DNA of 64,000 bases from Vescimonas fastidiosa. Lineage in GTDB: Bacteria > Bacillota > Clostridia > Oscillospirales > Oscillospiraceae. Below the pieces are notes generated by a model. It did not search any database, was not told the DNA's origin, and worked only from the letters and a program-made list of their open reading frames with translations. A program made the position numbers and the translations under genes. The stretch covers positions 62,001 through 126,000 of the forward strand of contig NZ_AP023415.1 of the NCBI RefSeq assembly GCF_018326305.1. Reading direction: 5' to 3'. Positions 43,316 to 52,600 of the stretch are shown here, in pieces (the stretch's first letter is position 1; each line of letters starts with the position of its first letter).

Positions 43316-44350
43316 GAATTGGAGTACAGCAAAGATTTCACCGAATGGAAAAAGGTGAACGATACGACTAAGGTGTTCGAGGACAGCACACTGTGGGAAC
43401 CCGGTCGTACAGAGGTCGTATATCTTCGCGTCAAGAACGCAGGAACGCTTGCACTGAAGTATACGCTCGGCATTTATAACCTTTACAATAGCACCGGCAA
43501 AAATGTTTTGGGCAACAAATATAGTCTCAGCGACTATGTGAAGCTGGGCGTAGCGGAAGCCGATGCTGCATATGCAGACCGTGCGGCGGCGATCAGTGCT
43601 GTTCAAGACAGCGCCAAAACGCTTAATAGTATTGGAGACACCGGTGTTGTCGGTGCAGACCTTGCTACCAACACTACAAAGGTCTATGCAATGGTGCTTT
43701 ATATGCCTACGGAAGTCGGAAACGAAGCTAACCCGAAAAATAATGATCCGTATTGGGCGGCAAAGGTTTCCTTCGGTATCAGTGTAAGCGCTACACAGGC
43801 AATGTCTGAATCGGATTCGTTTGGCAATACATACGATGAAGATGCTGCCGCCATTCTGTCTGCAATCAGCTTTTCTTCCGGAAAGCACGAAATCACCCAG
43901 AATATGCAGGCGAGCGGACGCTTTGGCGCAGTGCAGGCCGAAAGGACCGCTAAGTTTACAATCAACGCCGATGTGTATGCCGTATACACTAAGGATACAA
44001 GCGGCACTACCGGCGGAGCCATGGCTGTTTCTGCTGATGGAGACAGTAAGGTCATCATCAACGGCGGTGATTTCCGTCAGGTCAGTGTACCTGCCGACGA
44101 CCCTGTATGCGATCTGATTTACGCTCTGGGCAATGCTCAAATCGAAATCAATGGCGGTACCTTCAAGGCTGTTCTTCCCGAACGCACCCTGAACTGCCTG
44201 GACGGCTCCAATGCGAAGATCACCGTTAAGGGCGGCAGCTTCTATATGTATGACCCGTCCCACCCGACCCTTGGAGACAACGAAGTTGTTGTTGCAGCAG
44301 GCTACCATGTAGTGCAGGACGGCGACTGGTATAATGTTGTTGCTGACTGA
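43163..44350 (+). CDS. TasA-like secreted protein 1, SipW-type signal
   Basis: 395 residues. The signal region TKRALLTSVLALLMCVTMLVGATFAWFTDTASTGVN (by order; helix about 8-30, cut near AWFT) is the SipW-cognate type and is shared almost exactly by the next two genes. Then a camelysin-like beta domain (about 40-225; ELEYSKDFTEWKKV, LWEPGRTEVVYLRVKNAGTLALKY) and a C-terminal beta-helix-like part (about 245-395; KVIINGGDFRQV, AQIEINGGTFKAV). It probably builds extracellular filaments or surface coats. The start follows AAAGGAG. Confidence 0.82.
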   Translation: MTNSKSTKRALLTSVLALLMCVTMLVGATFAWFTDTASTGVNKIQAGNLDVELEYSKDFTEWKKVNDTTKVFEDSTLWEPGRTEVVYLRVKNAGTLALKYTLGIYNLYNSTGKNVLGNKYSLSDYVKLGVAEADAAYADRAAAISAVQDSAKTLNSIGDTGVVGADLATNTTKVYAMVLYMPTEVGNEANPKNNDPYWAAKVSFGISVSATQAMSESDSFGNTYDEDAAAILSAISFSSGKHEITQNMQASGRFGAVQAERTAKFTINADVYAVYTKDTSGTTGGAMAVSADGDSKVIINGGDFRQVSVPADDPVCDLIYALGNAQIEINGGTFKAVLPERTLNCLDGSNAKITVKGGSFYMYDPSHPTLGDNEVVVAAGYHVVQDGDWYNVVAD

Positions 44351-44373
44351 CTTACGATTATAAGATTCCTAAG

Positions 44374-44440
44374 CCCTCTCCGCCCTCGGGCGGAGGGGCA
44401 ATCCAAGGGCATAGGCGAGGGCGTATGTCTTTGGATTGCC
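44374..44440 (+). other. Double-hairpin intercistronic element, copy 1
   Basis: A CCTCTCCGCC/GGGCGGAGG hairpin and then GGCAATCCAAGGGCAT (44397-44412) paired with ATGTCTTTGGATTGCC (44425-44440). Copies 2 and 3 keep the pairing with different bases. Confidence 0.75.
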
Positions 44441-44466
44441 TTGGTGTAATCACGGGAAAATCCGCG

Positions 44467-44495
44467 TTTACATAGAGTTATTAAAGTAGTATAAT
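44467..44495 (+). promoter_or_regulatory. Promoter-like sequence before TasA-like protein 2
   Basis: TTTACA (44467-44472), 17 bp, TATAAT (44490-44495). The start site would be near 44502, inside the GGGAGG ribosome-binding site, so activity as a coding promoter is doubtful. Confidence 0.45.
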
Positions 44496-44511
44496 TGGGA
44501 GGAAAAACACG

Positions 44512-46524
44512 ATGGAAAACAGCAAATCCACCAAGCGGGCATTGCTCACCAGCGTACTGGCTCTGCTCATGTGTGTGGCCATGCTCGTAGGCGCCACCTT
44601 TGCGTGGTTCACCGACACCGCAAGCACCGGTGTCAATAAGATCCAGGCGGGGAATCTGGATGTCAAGCTCGAATATGCAACCGCATGGAACGATGACGGC
44701 AGTGTTAAGACTTGGGCAGATGCCGAGGGCAAGACTCTTACTTTCAAGACCAAAGACAATAGAGCCGCCGACCAAATCCTCTGGGAGCCGGGTTGTACAT
44801 ACGAGCTGCCCGAGCTGCGCGTTGTCAACAACGGCAACCTGGCGCTGAAGTATAAGGTTGTCGTTTCCGGAATTCAGGGCAGCGCTAAGCTGAACGAAGT
44901 TATCGACTGGACAATGAAGCTGGACAATGCCGATTTTATTATGGGCAGCGAGCATAGTTTGGTTGCTAAGAATAATGACACCGTTGACTTTGATATCTTC
45001 ACCATTTCCGGTACGATGGACAAGAACGCCGGTAACGAGTATCAGGGTCTGTCCATTGATGACATCTCCATCACCGTGTACGCCACGCAGGACGCCGTGG
45101 AGAACGACAGCTTCAGCAATACCTATGATGAAAATGCCGATATGACTCCCGATAACTTAGACAAGCTGCTTTTTGTTAATCTGACGGTTCCCGTTGCGAA
45201 GAATGCCGAGGGCAACATTATAGATACAATCATCAGCAATACTGTTGATGAAGATATTAACATTGAGAATCCGAACTTTACTTTCGCGGCTCAAATTCCC
45301 GCAGCAGCAATTGACCCGGATGCTTCGGAGCTTAAAGTTACCGTTACTCCGAAAACTGCCGCACCTGCAGGAATCTCCGTTTCCTCCGATCAGGGTGTGA
45401 TGCCTTATGAGATAAAAATTGAGGGAATCAAGGCAGATAATGATGCTGTAATTCCGGTAGTTTTCTATATCGGCAAAAACTTAAAAAATGTTAAGGTATA
45501 CCACAATACCACGGAACTGATCCCCAATTACGGCGGAGAAGATTGGGAAAGCTTCGGCTATAATCCCGATACCGGCTTTTTGGCGGTTTCTCCCAAGTCC
45601 TTCAGCCCCTTTACGGTGGTGTATGACGCCCCCGCTATGACCGTTGACGGCGTCGCTTATTACGATCTGACAAGCGCGGTAACTGCGGCTTCTGAGGGCA
45701 GCACCATTACTTTCTGCAAGAGCACATCAGAGTCTATGAAATTAGACCTTACCGCTCCCATGGAACTCAAAGGCATTACCTTTAAGGCGCTCTCCGGTGT
45801 GAGCATTCACGGTTTGCAGCTTGCCTCCACCAGCGCAAAAACTCGTTTGACTTTGGACGGCATCAAATTTGAAGGCATTTCCTTCACGGATCGAGTGGTA
45901 ATCGGACAGGATACATCCTCCTACGGTCTGTCAAAGTGCACCGACATTACCTTCGATAACTGCAAATTCAATCTGGCTACCTCGACCGAAAAATACCCGG
46001 ATGCAATCAAACGCATGGGCGCCACGGTTTCCGGTACGATTTCCGAGAAGGAAGCCGTTGCTTACATGAGCGGACTGACGGTCAAAAATTGCAAATTTAC
46101 CAATGTCCGCTATGGCGTTTATGGCGGAAAAGTGCGGAATACTACCGTGGAAAACTGCACCTTCACCAATTGCTCCAGCTATGCTGTACGCTTTGAGGAT
46201 GTTGCCGGCAAGTTGAATGTCATCGGCAATACTGTCAATAAGGCCGGGGGTGTTCTGTCGATCAATACCGTCGGTAACAACTATTCCACTACCGACATTC
46301 AAACCGATGTAACCATCAAGGACAATAATGCTGTCAGCATGACCTGCCGAAACGGCTATGTGTTCGTGACGGCCTACGACAATGCCAAAAAAAGCGGAAA
46401 ATCCACCTATACCATCACCGGCAACAGTTGCACCTACACGCAGTCTTTTGATGAACCGCTGAATGGCTTCCGTATTAAGAGCACCTACGGTCCCAGCGTA
46501 GCCGAGTTTATTGAGAATAAATAA
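44512..46524 (+). CDS. TasA-like secreted protein 2 with beta-helix domain
   Basis: 670 residues. The same SipW-type signal as its neighbours, then a camelysin-like domain (about 40-215; ILWEPGCTYELPELRVVNNG, SDNFSNTYDENAD-like end), a linker domain (about 220-400) and a right-handed beta-helix-like repeat region (about 405-670: KGITFKAL, VTFDNCKF-type rungs such as ITFDNCKFNLA, LTVKNCKFTN, TVENCTFTNCS). Beta-helices of this kind occur in polysaccharide lyases and adhesins; no catalytic site is evident. It has no sorting signal, so it is released or held by other subunits. The start follows GGGAGG. Confidence 0.82.
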   Translation: MENSKSTKRALLTSVLALLMCVAMLVGATFAWFTDTASTGVNKIQAGNLDVKLEYATAWNDDGSVKTWADAEGKTLTFKTKDNRAADQILWEPGCTYELPELRVVNNGNLALKYKVVVSGIQGSAKLNEVIDWTMKLDNADFIMGSEHSLVAKNNDTVDFDIFTISGTMDKNAGNEYQGLSIDDISITVYATQDAVENDSFSNTYDENADMTPDNLDKLLFVNLTVPVAKNAEGNIIDTIISNTVDEDINIENPNFTFAAQIPAAAIDPDASELKVTVTPKTAAPAGISVSSDQGVMPYEIKIEGIKADNDAVIPVVFYIGKNLKNVKVYHNTTELIPNYGGEDWESFGYNPDTGFLAVSPKSFSPFTVVYDAPAMTVDGVAYYDLTSAVTAASEGSTITFCKSTSESMKLDLTAPMELKGITFKALSGVSIHGLQLASTSAKTRLTLDGIKFEGISFTDRVVIGQDTSSYGLSKCTDITFDNCKFNLATSTEKYPDAIKRMGATVSGTISEKEAVAYMSGLTVKNCKFTNVRYGVYGGKVRNTTVENCTFTNCSSYAVRFEDVAGKLNVIGNTVNKAGGVLSINTVGNNYSTTDIQTDVTIKDNNAVSMTCRNGYVFVTAYDNAKKSGKSTYTITGNSCTYTQSFDEPLNGFRIKSTYGPSVAEFIENK

Positions 46525-46540
46525 TTATGTCCCTTTCAGT

Positions 46541-46608
46541 CCCCTCCGCCTATCATGGCGGAGGGGCCATCAAAGGGCATAAGCAAAGCCTTATGTCTTT
46601 TGATGGCC
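46541..46608 (+). other. Double-hairpin intercistronic element, copy 2
   Basis: CCCCTCCGCC/GGCGGAGGGG and then GGCCATCAAAGGGCATAAG paired with CTTATGTCTTTTGATGGCC, with compensatory change relative to copy 1 (CCATCA/TGATGG for CAATCC/GGATTG). Confidence 0.75.
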
Positions 46609-46611
46609 TTG

Positions 46612-46980
46612 GTGTAAACGCGGAGAGCCGCGAGTACATAAGGAGGTTGCGTTTATGCAAACTGCACAACTGACAAATCCCACAACGGGGGGGGGGTGGA
46701 TGGATGCCCCTGTTAGTCAAAACGACTAATCGCTCTGGGGAAAATGCAAAATGACAAAGCTCCGATTTTGGCGGCATTGTTCGGAGCTTCGGTTCCTGAA
46801 ATGCCGACAAAATTATGAAGGAGAAAGCAAACAATGACAAACAGCAAATCCACCAAGCGGGCATTGTTCACCAGCGTACTGGCTCTGCTCATGTGCGTGA
46901 CCATGCTCGTAGGTGCCACCTTCGCGTGGTTCACCGACACCGCATCCACCGGTGTCAACAAGATCCAAGCAGGTAACTTG
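46612..46980 (+). repeat. Duplicated leader/signal segment, copy 2
   Basis: Nearly identical to 42945-43315; differences include a 10-G instead of 11-G tract and single-base changes in the hairpins. Confidence 0.9.
46655..46729 (+). CDS. Short leader ORF with a 10-G tract (24 codons)
   Basis: The same ATG and TAAGGAGG as the copy at 42985, but with 10 G (46687-46696) the frame stops earlier: MQTAQLTNPTTGGGWMDAP, then VSQND and TAA at 46727. The shared frame of both copies would read MDAPVSQND, reached only if the G count is right. Confidence 0.5.
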   Translation: MQTAQLTNPTTGGGWMDAPVSQND

Positions 46981-48438
46981 AAAATGGAGGTTTCTTACAA
47001 GAACACCTCAGATGGCGAATTCACAGTTTTGAAGGAAAACACCAATGTTTTCATGGAGAATGCTCTTTGGGAGCCGGGTCATGTTGAGTACGCTGTGCTG
47101 AATGTGAAGAACATCGGCACTCTGGCACTCAAGTACAATCTGGGCATTAACATTGCCAGTGAGACCGGCAGCACCAATGTCGACGGAAAAGCATTTAAGC
47201 TGTCCGACTACATCCGCTTCGCAGTGCTGGATGGCGACCGGACCGGAAACAGCGTTGACCGTGATGCTCTGGTGGCCGCCGCAACGGACAGCAAGCTCAT
47301 CAAGGAGGGTTACACCGCAGAGGACAACATGACTGCCGGTGCTAATAAGGTCGTGACCCTGGTTGTCTGGATGCCCACCACCATTGGCAACGAGGCCAAT
47401 CACAAGACGAGCGCAACTGCTCCGTCCATCGACTTGGGCATCAGCGTGGTGGCTACGCAGTACACGCACGAGAACGACAGCTTCGACAATCAGTACGACA
47501 AGGATGCCCAGTATCCGCCCAAGACCATTTCAGTAACGACGGCAGAGGAGTTCACCGCTGCGCTGAAGGATGCCAAAGCGGGTGACACGGTAAAGCTGGC
47601 AGCCTCTGTAACCGGCAGCAGCGCGTTTACGGTCAACAAGGAGCTTACTATTGACTTGAACGGTTATACCCTCAACAGCACGAATAAAAATACGCTGAAG
47701 CTTGCGTCCGGAGCGGAGCTGACCATGAAGGACAGCAGCGCCGATCAGAGCGGAAAGCTCAGCAACGGTTATGTAGGCAAGGCCGATGTCACAATGATCG
47801 ATCTCGGAGCTCAAGCCAAGTTTACATTGCTCAGCGGTACGCTGGAGGGCAATGAAAAGGATAATCTCTATTCTATCGTGATCGGCAACAGTGCGAAGAA
47901 GGAGTGTACGGTTACCATCGCCGGCGGTACAGTTACGGTTCCTGAGAGGCAGACCAAAAGCCGTGCCATCAGCGCCAGCAATGGCATGACTCTGAACATC
48001 TCCGGCGGCCAGATCATCGGCGGTTTGTACGGATTGGATCTGTATACGGGCTCGCATGCCACGGTGACGGGCGGCAGAATTTTGGCGAACGCAAAGGATG
48101 GCCGTACCGATGAGTACGGAACATCCTATGCGGTGCACGCCAAGGGCGAAGCAACCCTCACGGTCGGTTCGCTGAGTGTGGAGAGCAGGCCGGAAATCAA
48201 GGGCATCAAGTTTGAGTCGAGCGGCGTGAAGACTGAACTCCCGACGATTACGCTGGTGAAGGGTGACATTACAAACCCGGTGTATTCGATGGAGGTAAAA
48301 TACAACTACTCGCTGTTCAAGCTGGGGATTACGGCCGATGCTCCCGTGACATTCGTGGACGATACGGCGCACTATTTCCTGGCGGACGGTCTGCAGATGG
48401 TTCAGAACGGCAGCACATGGAGCGTTGCCGCTCAATAA
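46834..48438 (+). CDS. TasA-like secreted protein 3 with beta-helix domain
   Basis: 534 residues. The first 50 residues match TasA-like protein 1 almost exactly (SipW-type signal). The camelysin-like domain (about 50-215; ALWEPGHVEYAVLNVKNIG; TQYTHENDSFDNQYDKDAQ) is followed by a beta-helix part (about 235-534; ELTIDLNGYTLNSTN, AELTMKDSSADQSGKLSNG, VTIAGGTVTV, LNISGGQIIGG). The second half resembles carbohydrate-binding or adhesin beta-solenoids. There is no sorting motif. The start follows GGAGAAAG. Confidence 0.82.
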   Translation: MTNSKSTKRALFTSVLALLMCVTMLVGATFAWFTDTASTGVNKIQAGNLKMEVSYKNTSDGEFTVLKENTNVFMENALWEPGHVEYAVLNVKNIGTLALKYNLGINIASETGSTNVDGKAFKLSDYIRFAVLDGDRTGNSVDRDALVAAATDSKLIKEGYTAEDNMTAGANKVVTLVVWMPTTIGNEANHKTSATAPSIDLGISVVATQYTHENDSFDNQYDKDAQYPPKTISVTTAEEFTAALKDAKAGDTVKLAASVTGSSAFTVNKELTIDLNGYTLNSTNKNTLKLASGAELTMKDSSADQSGKLSNGYVGKADVTMIDLGAQAKFTLLSGTLEGNEKDNLYSIVIGNSAKKECTVTIAGGTVTVPERQTKSRAISASNGMTLNISGGQIIGGLYGLDLYTGSHATVTGGRILANAKDGRTDEYGTSYAVHAKGEATLTVGSLSVESRPEIKGIKFESSGVKTELPTITLVKGDITNPVYSMEVKYNYSLFKLGITADAPVTFVDDTAHYFLADGLQMVQNGSTWSVAAQ

Positions 48439-48456
48439 GGGATAACAGAGGTTTGT

Positions 48457-48529
48457 CCTCTCCGCCCTCGGGCGGAGGGGCAATCAAAGGGCACATCCCC
48501 GGGCGAGGGCGATATGCCTTTTGATTGCC
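48457..48529 (+). other. Double-hairpin intercistronic element, copy 3
   Basis: CCTCTCCGCC/GGGCGGAGG and GGCAATCAAAGGGCA (48479-48493) paired with TGCCTTTTGATTGCC (48515-48529), followed by ATCATTTTTC. Compared with copy 1 a C-G pair becomes A-T. Confidence 0.75.
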
Positions 48530-48568
48530 TATCATTTTTCGTGATAACCGTGAAAGGAGCGCAGAAGT

Positions 48569-49249
48569 ATGCGGCTGTTTACCCGGGTGGGCTACCGACC
48601 CAAGCGTATCGAAACAAAAGAACAAAGCGATGGCCTTCTTCACCTCCTGGCCCTTTCCGCTGTGGGACTTTGCGCCTGTCTCATCTGCCTGTGCGGGGTA
48701 AGTTGGGCGTGGTTTACCGCCACCACCTCCACAGCAGCGACGGTGATTCAGGCTGCCACCTATACGGTCGATGTATCTGCTGAAAACGAGTCTGTAAAAA
48801 CTACACCCGAGAGCGGCACGACCACGGTCACCTTTGCTGCCGCAGGAGAGTATACTATCACGCTCACCCCCTCCGGCACAGCCCAAAACGGATACTGCAA
48901 AATCAGTTATGCCGGGGCCTCCTACTATACCGGGCAGCTCACCACCGACAAATTGCACTTTACGGTAAACGCCGATGCAGACAGCAAGCTGACCGTTACC
49001 CCGCAGTGGGGCTCTTACTCCGGTACCCCTAATTTGAGCAGCGACGGTACGATCGGCAACGCAACCGGAACAGCCGGCAATACCGCCGATATGTCAGCGG
49101 AGCAAACGACCGCCTCGGCGGCGCCGAGCTACTCTCCGGAGGAAAGCGCGGCCTCCACCCCGGACGCTTCGGCAGACCCGACAACGGCACAGCCTGAAAG
49201 CGTCTCCGGCGGCGAACAAGCACCTGCACCGGAGGACAGTAACCGGTAA
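48569..49249 (+). CDS. Short SipW-type secreted protein with Thr/Ser-rich tail
   Basis: 226 residues. The N-terminus is longer and basic (about 1-25), then a helix (about 27-48) ending in SWAWFTATTSTAATVIQAATYTV, the SipW-type cut region. A beta-rich domain (about 50-145; TVTFAAAGEYTITLTPSG) and a low-complexity tail (about 155-226; Ser, Ala, Thr, Pro, Glu) follow. No sorting signal is seen. It is the last gene before a terminator. The start follows AAAGGAGCG. Confidence 0.78.
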   Translation: MRLFTRVGYRPKRIETKEQSDGLLHLLALSAVGLCACLICLCGVSWAWFTATTSTAATVIQAATYTVDVSAENESVKTTPESGTTTVTFAAAGEYTITLTPSGTAQNGYCKISYAGASYYTGQLTTDKLHFTVNADADSKLTVTPQWGSYSGTPNLSSDGTIGNATGTAGNTADMSAEQTTASAAPSYSPEESAASTPDASADPTTAQPESVSGGEQAPAPEDSNR

Positions 49250-49266
49250 GTTTAACAGTATAACCC

Positions 49267-49315
49267 ACCTCAAATACGGCAAATCCATGACCTGCCATAT
49301 TTGGGGCGATTTTTC
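49267..49315 (+). terminator. Terminator of the TasA/SipW operon
   Basis: CCTCAAATACGGCA pairs with TGCCATATTTGGGG (one mismatch, one wobble) and is followed by CGATTTTT. Confidence 0.65.
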
Positions 49316-49484
49316 GACATTCGGCGGCAGATAAACTGCAAAAGACGAGCGCTTTATCGTAAATTTCTTGTCTGCATGACAAAAAACTACAACTGCCTAA
49401 AAACTGGGAAAATATATAAATTACCATTTCGAACCGAGAGGGCAACACTTTGAAAAACTTTTTCCGAAATTTTGATTTTTTACC

Positions 49485-49512
49485 TTGCAATTCCATTTTT
49501 AAGGAGTATAAT
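49485..49512 (+). promoter_or_regulatory. Promoter of the giant dockerin protein
   Basis: TTGCAA (49485-49490), a 16-bp spacer and TATAAT (49507-49512). The leader is about 135 nt and contains a second TATAAT (49543) and a run of seven G. The 49250-49653 gap holds no gene. Confidence 0.72.
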
Positions 49513-49653
49513 ACACTGTAGATATATGTAAGTACAGACTGGAGTATAATTACCAAGCCCCAGGGGGGGTAAGCTCTTTTTGCATTTAAACCGGCGTTGG
49601 ATAAGAGTGTTCTGTTTTCAAAAATGAAGCCCAATAAAAACAAAGGAGAAGAA

Positions 49654-52600
49654 ATGATGCGAAGAAGAATGCTAACGGTTTTGCTTGCATTGTGCATGGT
49701 GGTTTCTCTGATCCCTATGCAGGTGCTGGCGGTGGATGCCAAGGCGGAGGGAGGCCTTGGAACACTGGGGATTCAGCAAATATCAGAGAAAAAATATGCT
49801 GTCACACCCGATGTGACAGAGTATGAATGGATATTAAATAATGCTTCGCTGACACAGCAGATGATGGGGCATGTGATGGAGATCAAGGTCGGCAAGGGCT
49901 CCACGGCCTCTGTGGCAGTGGGCTACGGTGACGATGACATTAAAACCATTCAAACCGGCAGAAACTGGGCCATGACGGAGACAACCAAGCAGGCGCAGAG
50001 TATGCAGACCCGCCGCAGCACCAATGTCGTTGGCGCCATTAACGCCGGAGGCTACGACATGAGCAATGGGCGTCCCACGGGCGCTTTTATCATGAGTGGT
50101 ACTGTGATCAATGAGCCGACCAGCACTACATTCTGGATCGATAAAGACGGCAATGCGCATATCACAAGCGCGCAGGAATGTAATGCAGCCCTTGCGGACG
50201 GCAATGTGCTGGAGGCAGTTGCCAGCTTTGGCGATATTTTTGAAGACGGCCACGCCCGCAGTGACCTTGACAATTCTACCCGTGCATCCCGCACAGCCAT
50301 CGGCATTAAGGCGGACGGTACGGTGGTAATGATGATGGTAGACGGCCGCCAGGCGCCTTACTCCGTTGGTATGACCATGGCGGAGGTCGGTGCTACAATG
50401 GAGTCTCTGGGCTGCGTGCAGGCTGTTAATCTGGACGGCGGCGGCTCCTCCACCTTCGCAACCCAGCGTGAGGGTGAGTCGGAGAACGATACATCGGCTG
50501 GCCTGACCCTGCGCTGCCGTCCGTCCGATGGTTACGAGCGCAAGGTGTCCAACACCATTATGGTGCTTTCTAAGGCACAGCCCACAGGGCAGTTCGATCA
50601 CGCAGTGCTTACACCCAATGCGGAGGTTTACACCCCCGGCAGCACGGTGCAGTTTAGCGCAGCGGGCGTAGATGCAGCCGGCGGCAGTGCAGCTGTTCCC
50701 CAGGACGCTGTCTGGACGGTTCTCTCTGGCAGCGGAAGAATTGATGCCAATAGTGGACTTTACACGGCAGCCGATACCTGCGGCAAAGTCACGGTAGGCT
50801 TGAAATCCGCTGGAAAAATTGTTGGCCAGACCAGCATTCAGGTTCAGTGGCCGGATAAGCTGGGCTTTACAAACACCAGTGTTTCCATAGACTTTGGCCA
50901 GACCAGTGACCTGACCTTCAAGCCCACATGGCAAGGCCGTGAGGTCAAATATAAGGATGGGGACTTTGAGTGGAGTATTGATGAAAATGGCCTGAGTTAT
51001 AAGCATACCATTAAGGTTGAAGAATACTATTATCCGTTTTGGATGAAAGGCGTGCCCTATTTTGCTGATGCCCGTTGGTATCAGCTAAGCCTTGCACTGG
51101 ACGGACATGTTGGAGATATCAAAAATGTCAGCTATAAAGTTGACAGCGGTGTTGTCTGCTATAGCTCAGACTATAAAATAGATGCGCTTAAGATTAATGC
51201 AGATAAAAACGGAACCGTGTGGGCAACAGAGAGTGTTTCACATATTTCATCCAGTTTTTATAAGAATACAGACGGCGCAGTAATTGCTGATAACATCAAG
51301 AATGATGTTGCAAAGAAAAATGCTGCGGGAACAAACTACGACTACGCTGTTCGTGGTTTGAAGCAAACGGCAGATTATTCCTTTTCACTGGGACAATTCT
51401 CAGATAACCAATATACCGCTGATTCTGAGACTTCGGTCCGTGGCACGATCCGGGTTGCACTGAAACATGATACCTCCATCGCAGGGCAGATTGAAGCCGT
51501 GGTTGGCATGGAACCGTTTGTCCTGATGGACTTTGAGGATCATAATGGCACCAATGCGAAAGAGTACTGGTCCACGCATGTTGGGCCTTCCTCTGCGGGC
51601 GGTAGCGGACAGCTCCTTCCCGAAGAAGTGAAAAGAGACCGCCTGTGGATTCGTGATACGACGGGTAAGGGCGTGATTTTCCCTGAAGGATATAATCAGA
51701 TAGTCAGCGCCGATGAAGATGAAAATGTCCGCTTTGGCCAATATGCGTTTAAGCTCGGCTACGACTTTACGAAAGTTGATCCAACAGTGGTTGCAGCGGC
51801 AGACTTTGGCTTTTCGGGAGACCTCCTTGTTAATACGGTACAGCCGACTAAAATCGGTATGTGGATCAAGGTGCCTGCTGCGTGCAAGGGTGACAACTCT
51901 GTGCTGAAAGCGGTGTTAAAAGGAGGCGCATTTGAGGCTGACCTCGCAACTTCATATATGAAGTTCAATGAGGACGGCAGCATAAGCTATGTGGACGACA
52001 AGCAGCTTAACGGTACAGCAGCCTATGTGCAGTACTATAGTTACAATACTGATGGCACAGTGAGTGGAAGCACACTCAACGACTGGGCCGGTAAGGATTG
52101 GACTTGGGTGGAAGCGGACATTTCTTCTTTCCAGATGCCCGTTGACGTTGCGCGCGGTTACACAGTTCGTGTGGTGTCGGCTCAGAACTGTGCCAAAGGC
52201 AGTGGCTATCTCTATATCGATAATCTGCAGTTCATCTACGGCACTAATACCAATGATACTACCCGACCAGTGCTGGAATCCATTACGGAGAAGGGCAGCG
52301 GCACGGTGCTGGCCGGGAAAGGCTCCACTGTGCTGAGCAGCGGCACTCTCACGTTCTACGCTGTGTATTCTGACAGTGAGCTCACCGACAAGTATGCCAC
52401 CGGTATCGATCAGAGCGGTATCCGCGTGCTTTTGGACGGCACGGACTACACCGACCAGCTGGAAATCAACGAAGGCTCGCTCTACCTTAAGGGCGTGAAC
52501 CTCCGTAACGGCTCTCACACCCTCTCAATCCGGCTCAAGGACTTCTACGGCAATGTGACCACCGAGACCCGCACCTTCCGGGTGGAGGATGCCGAGGGTC

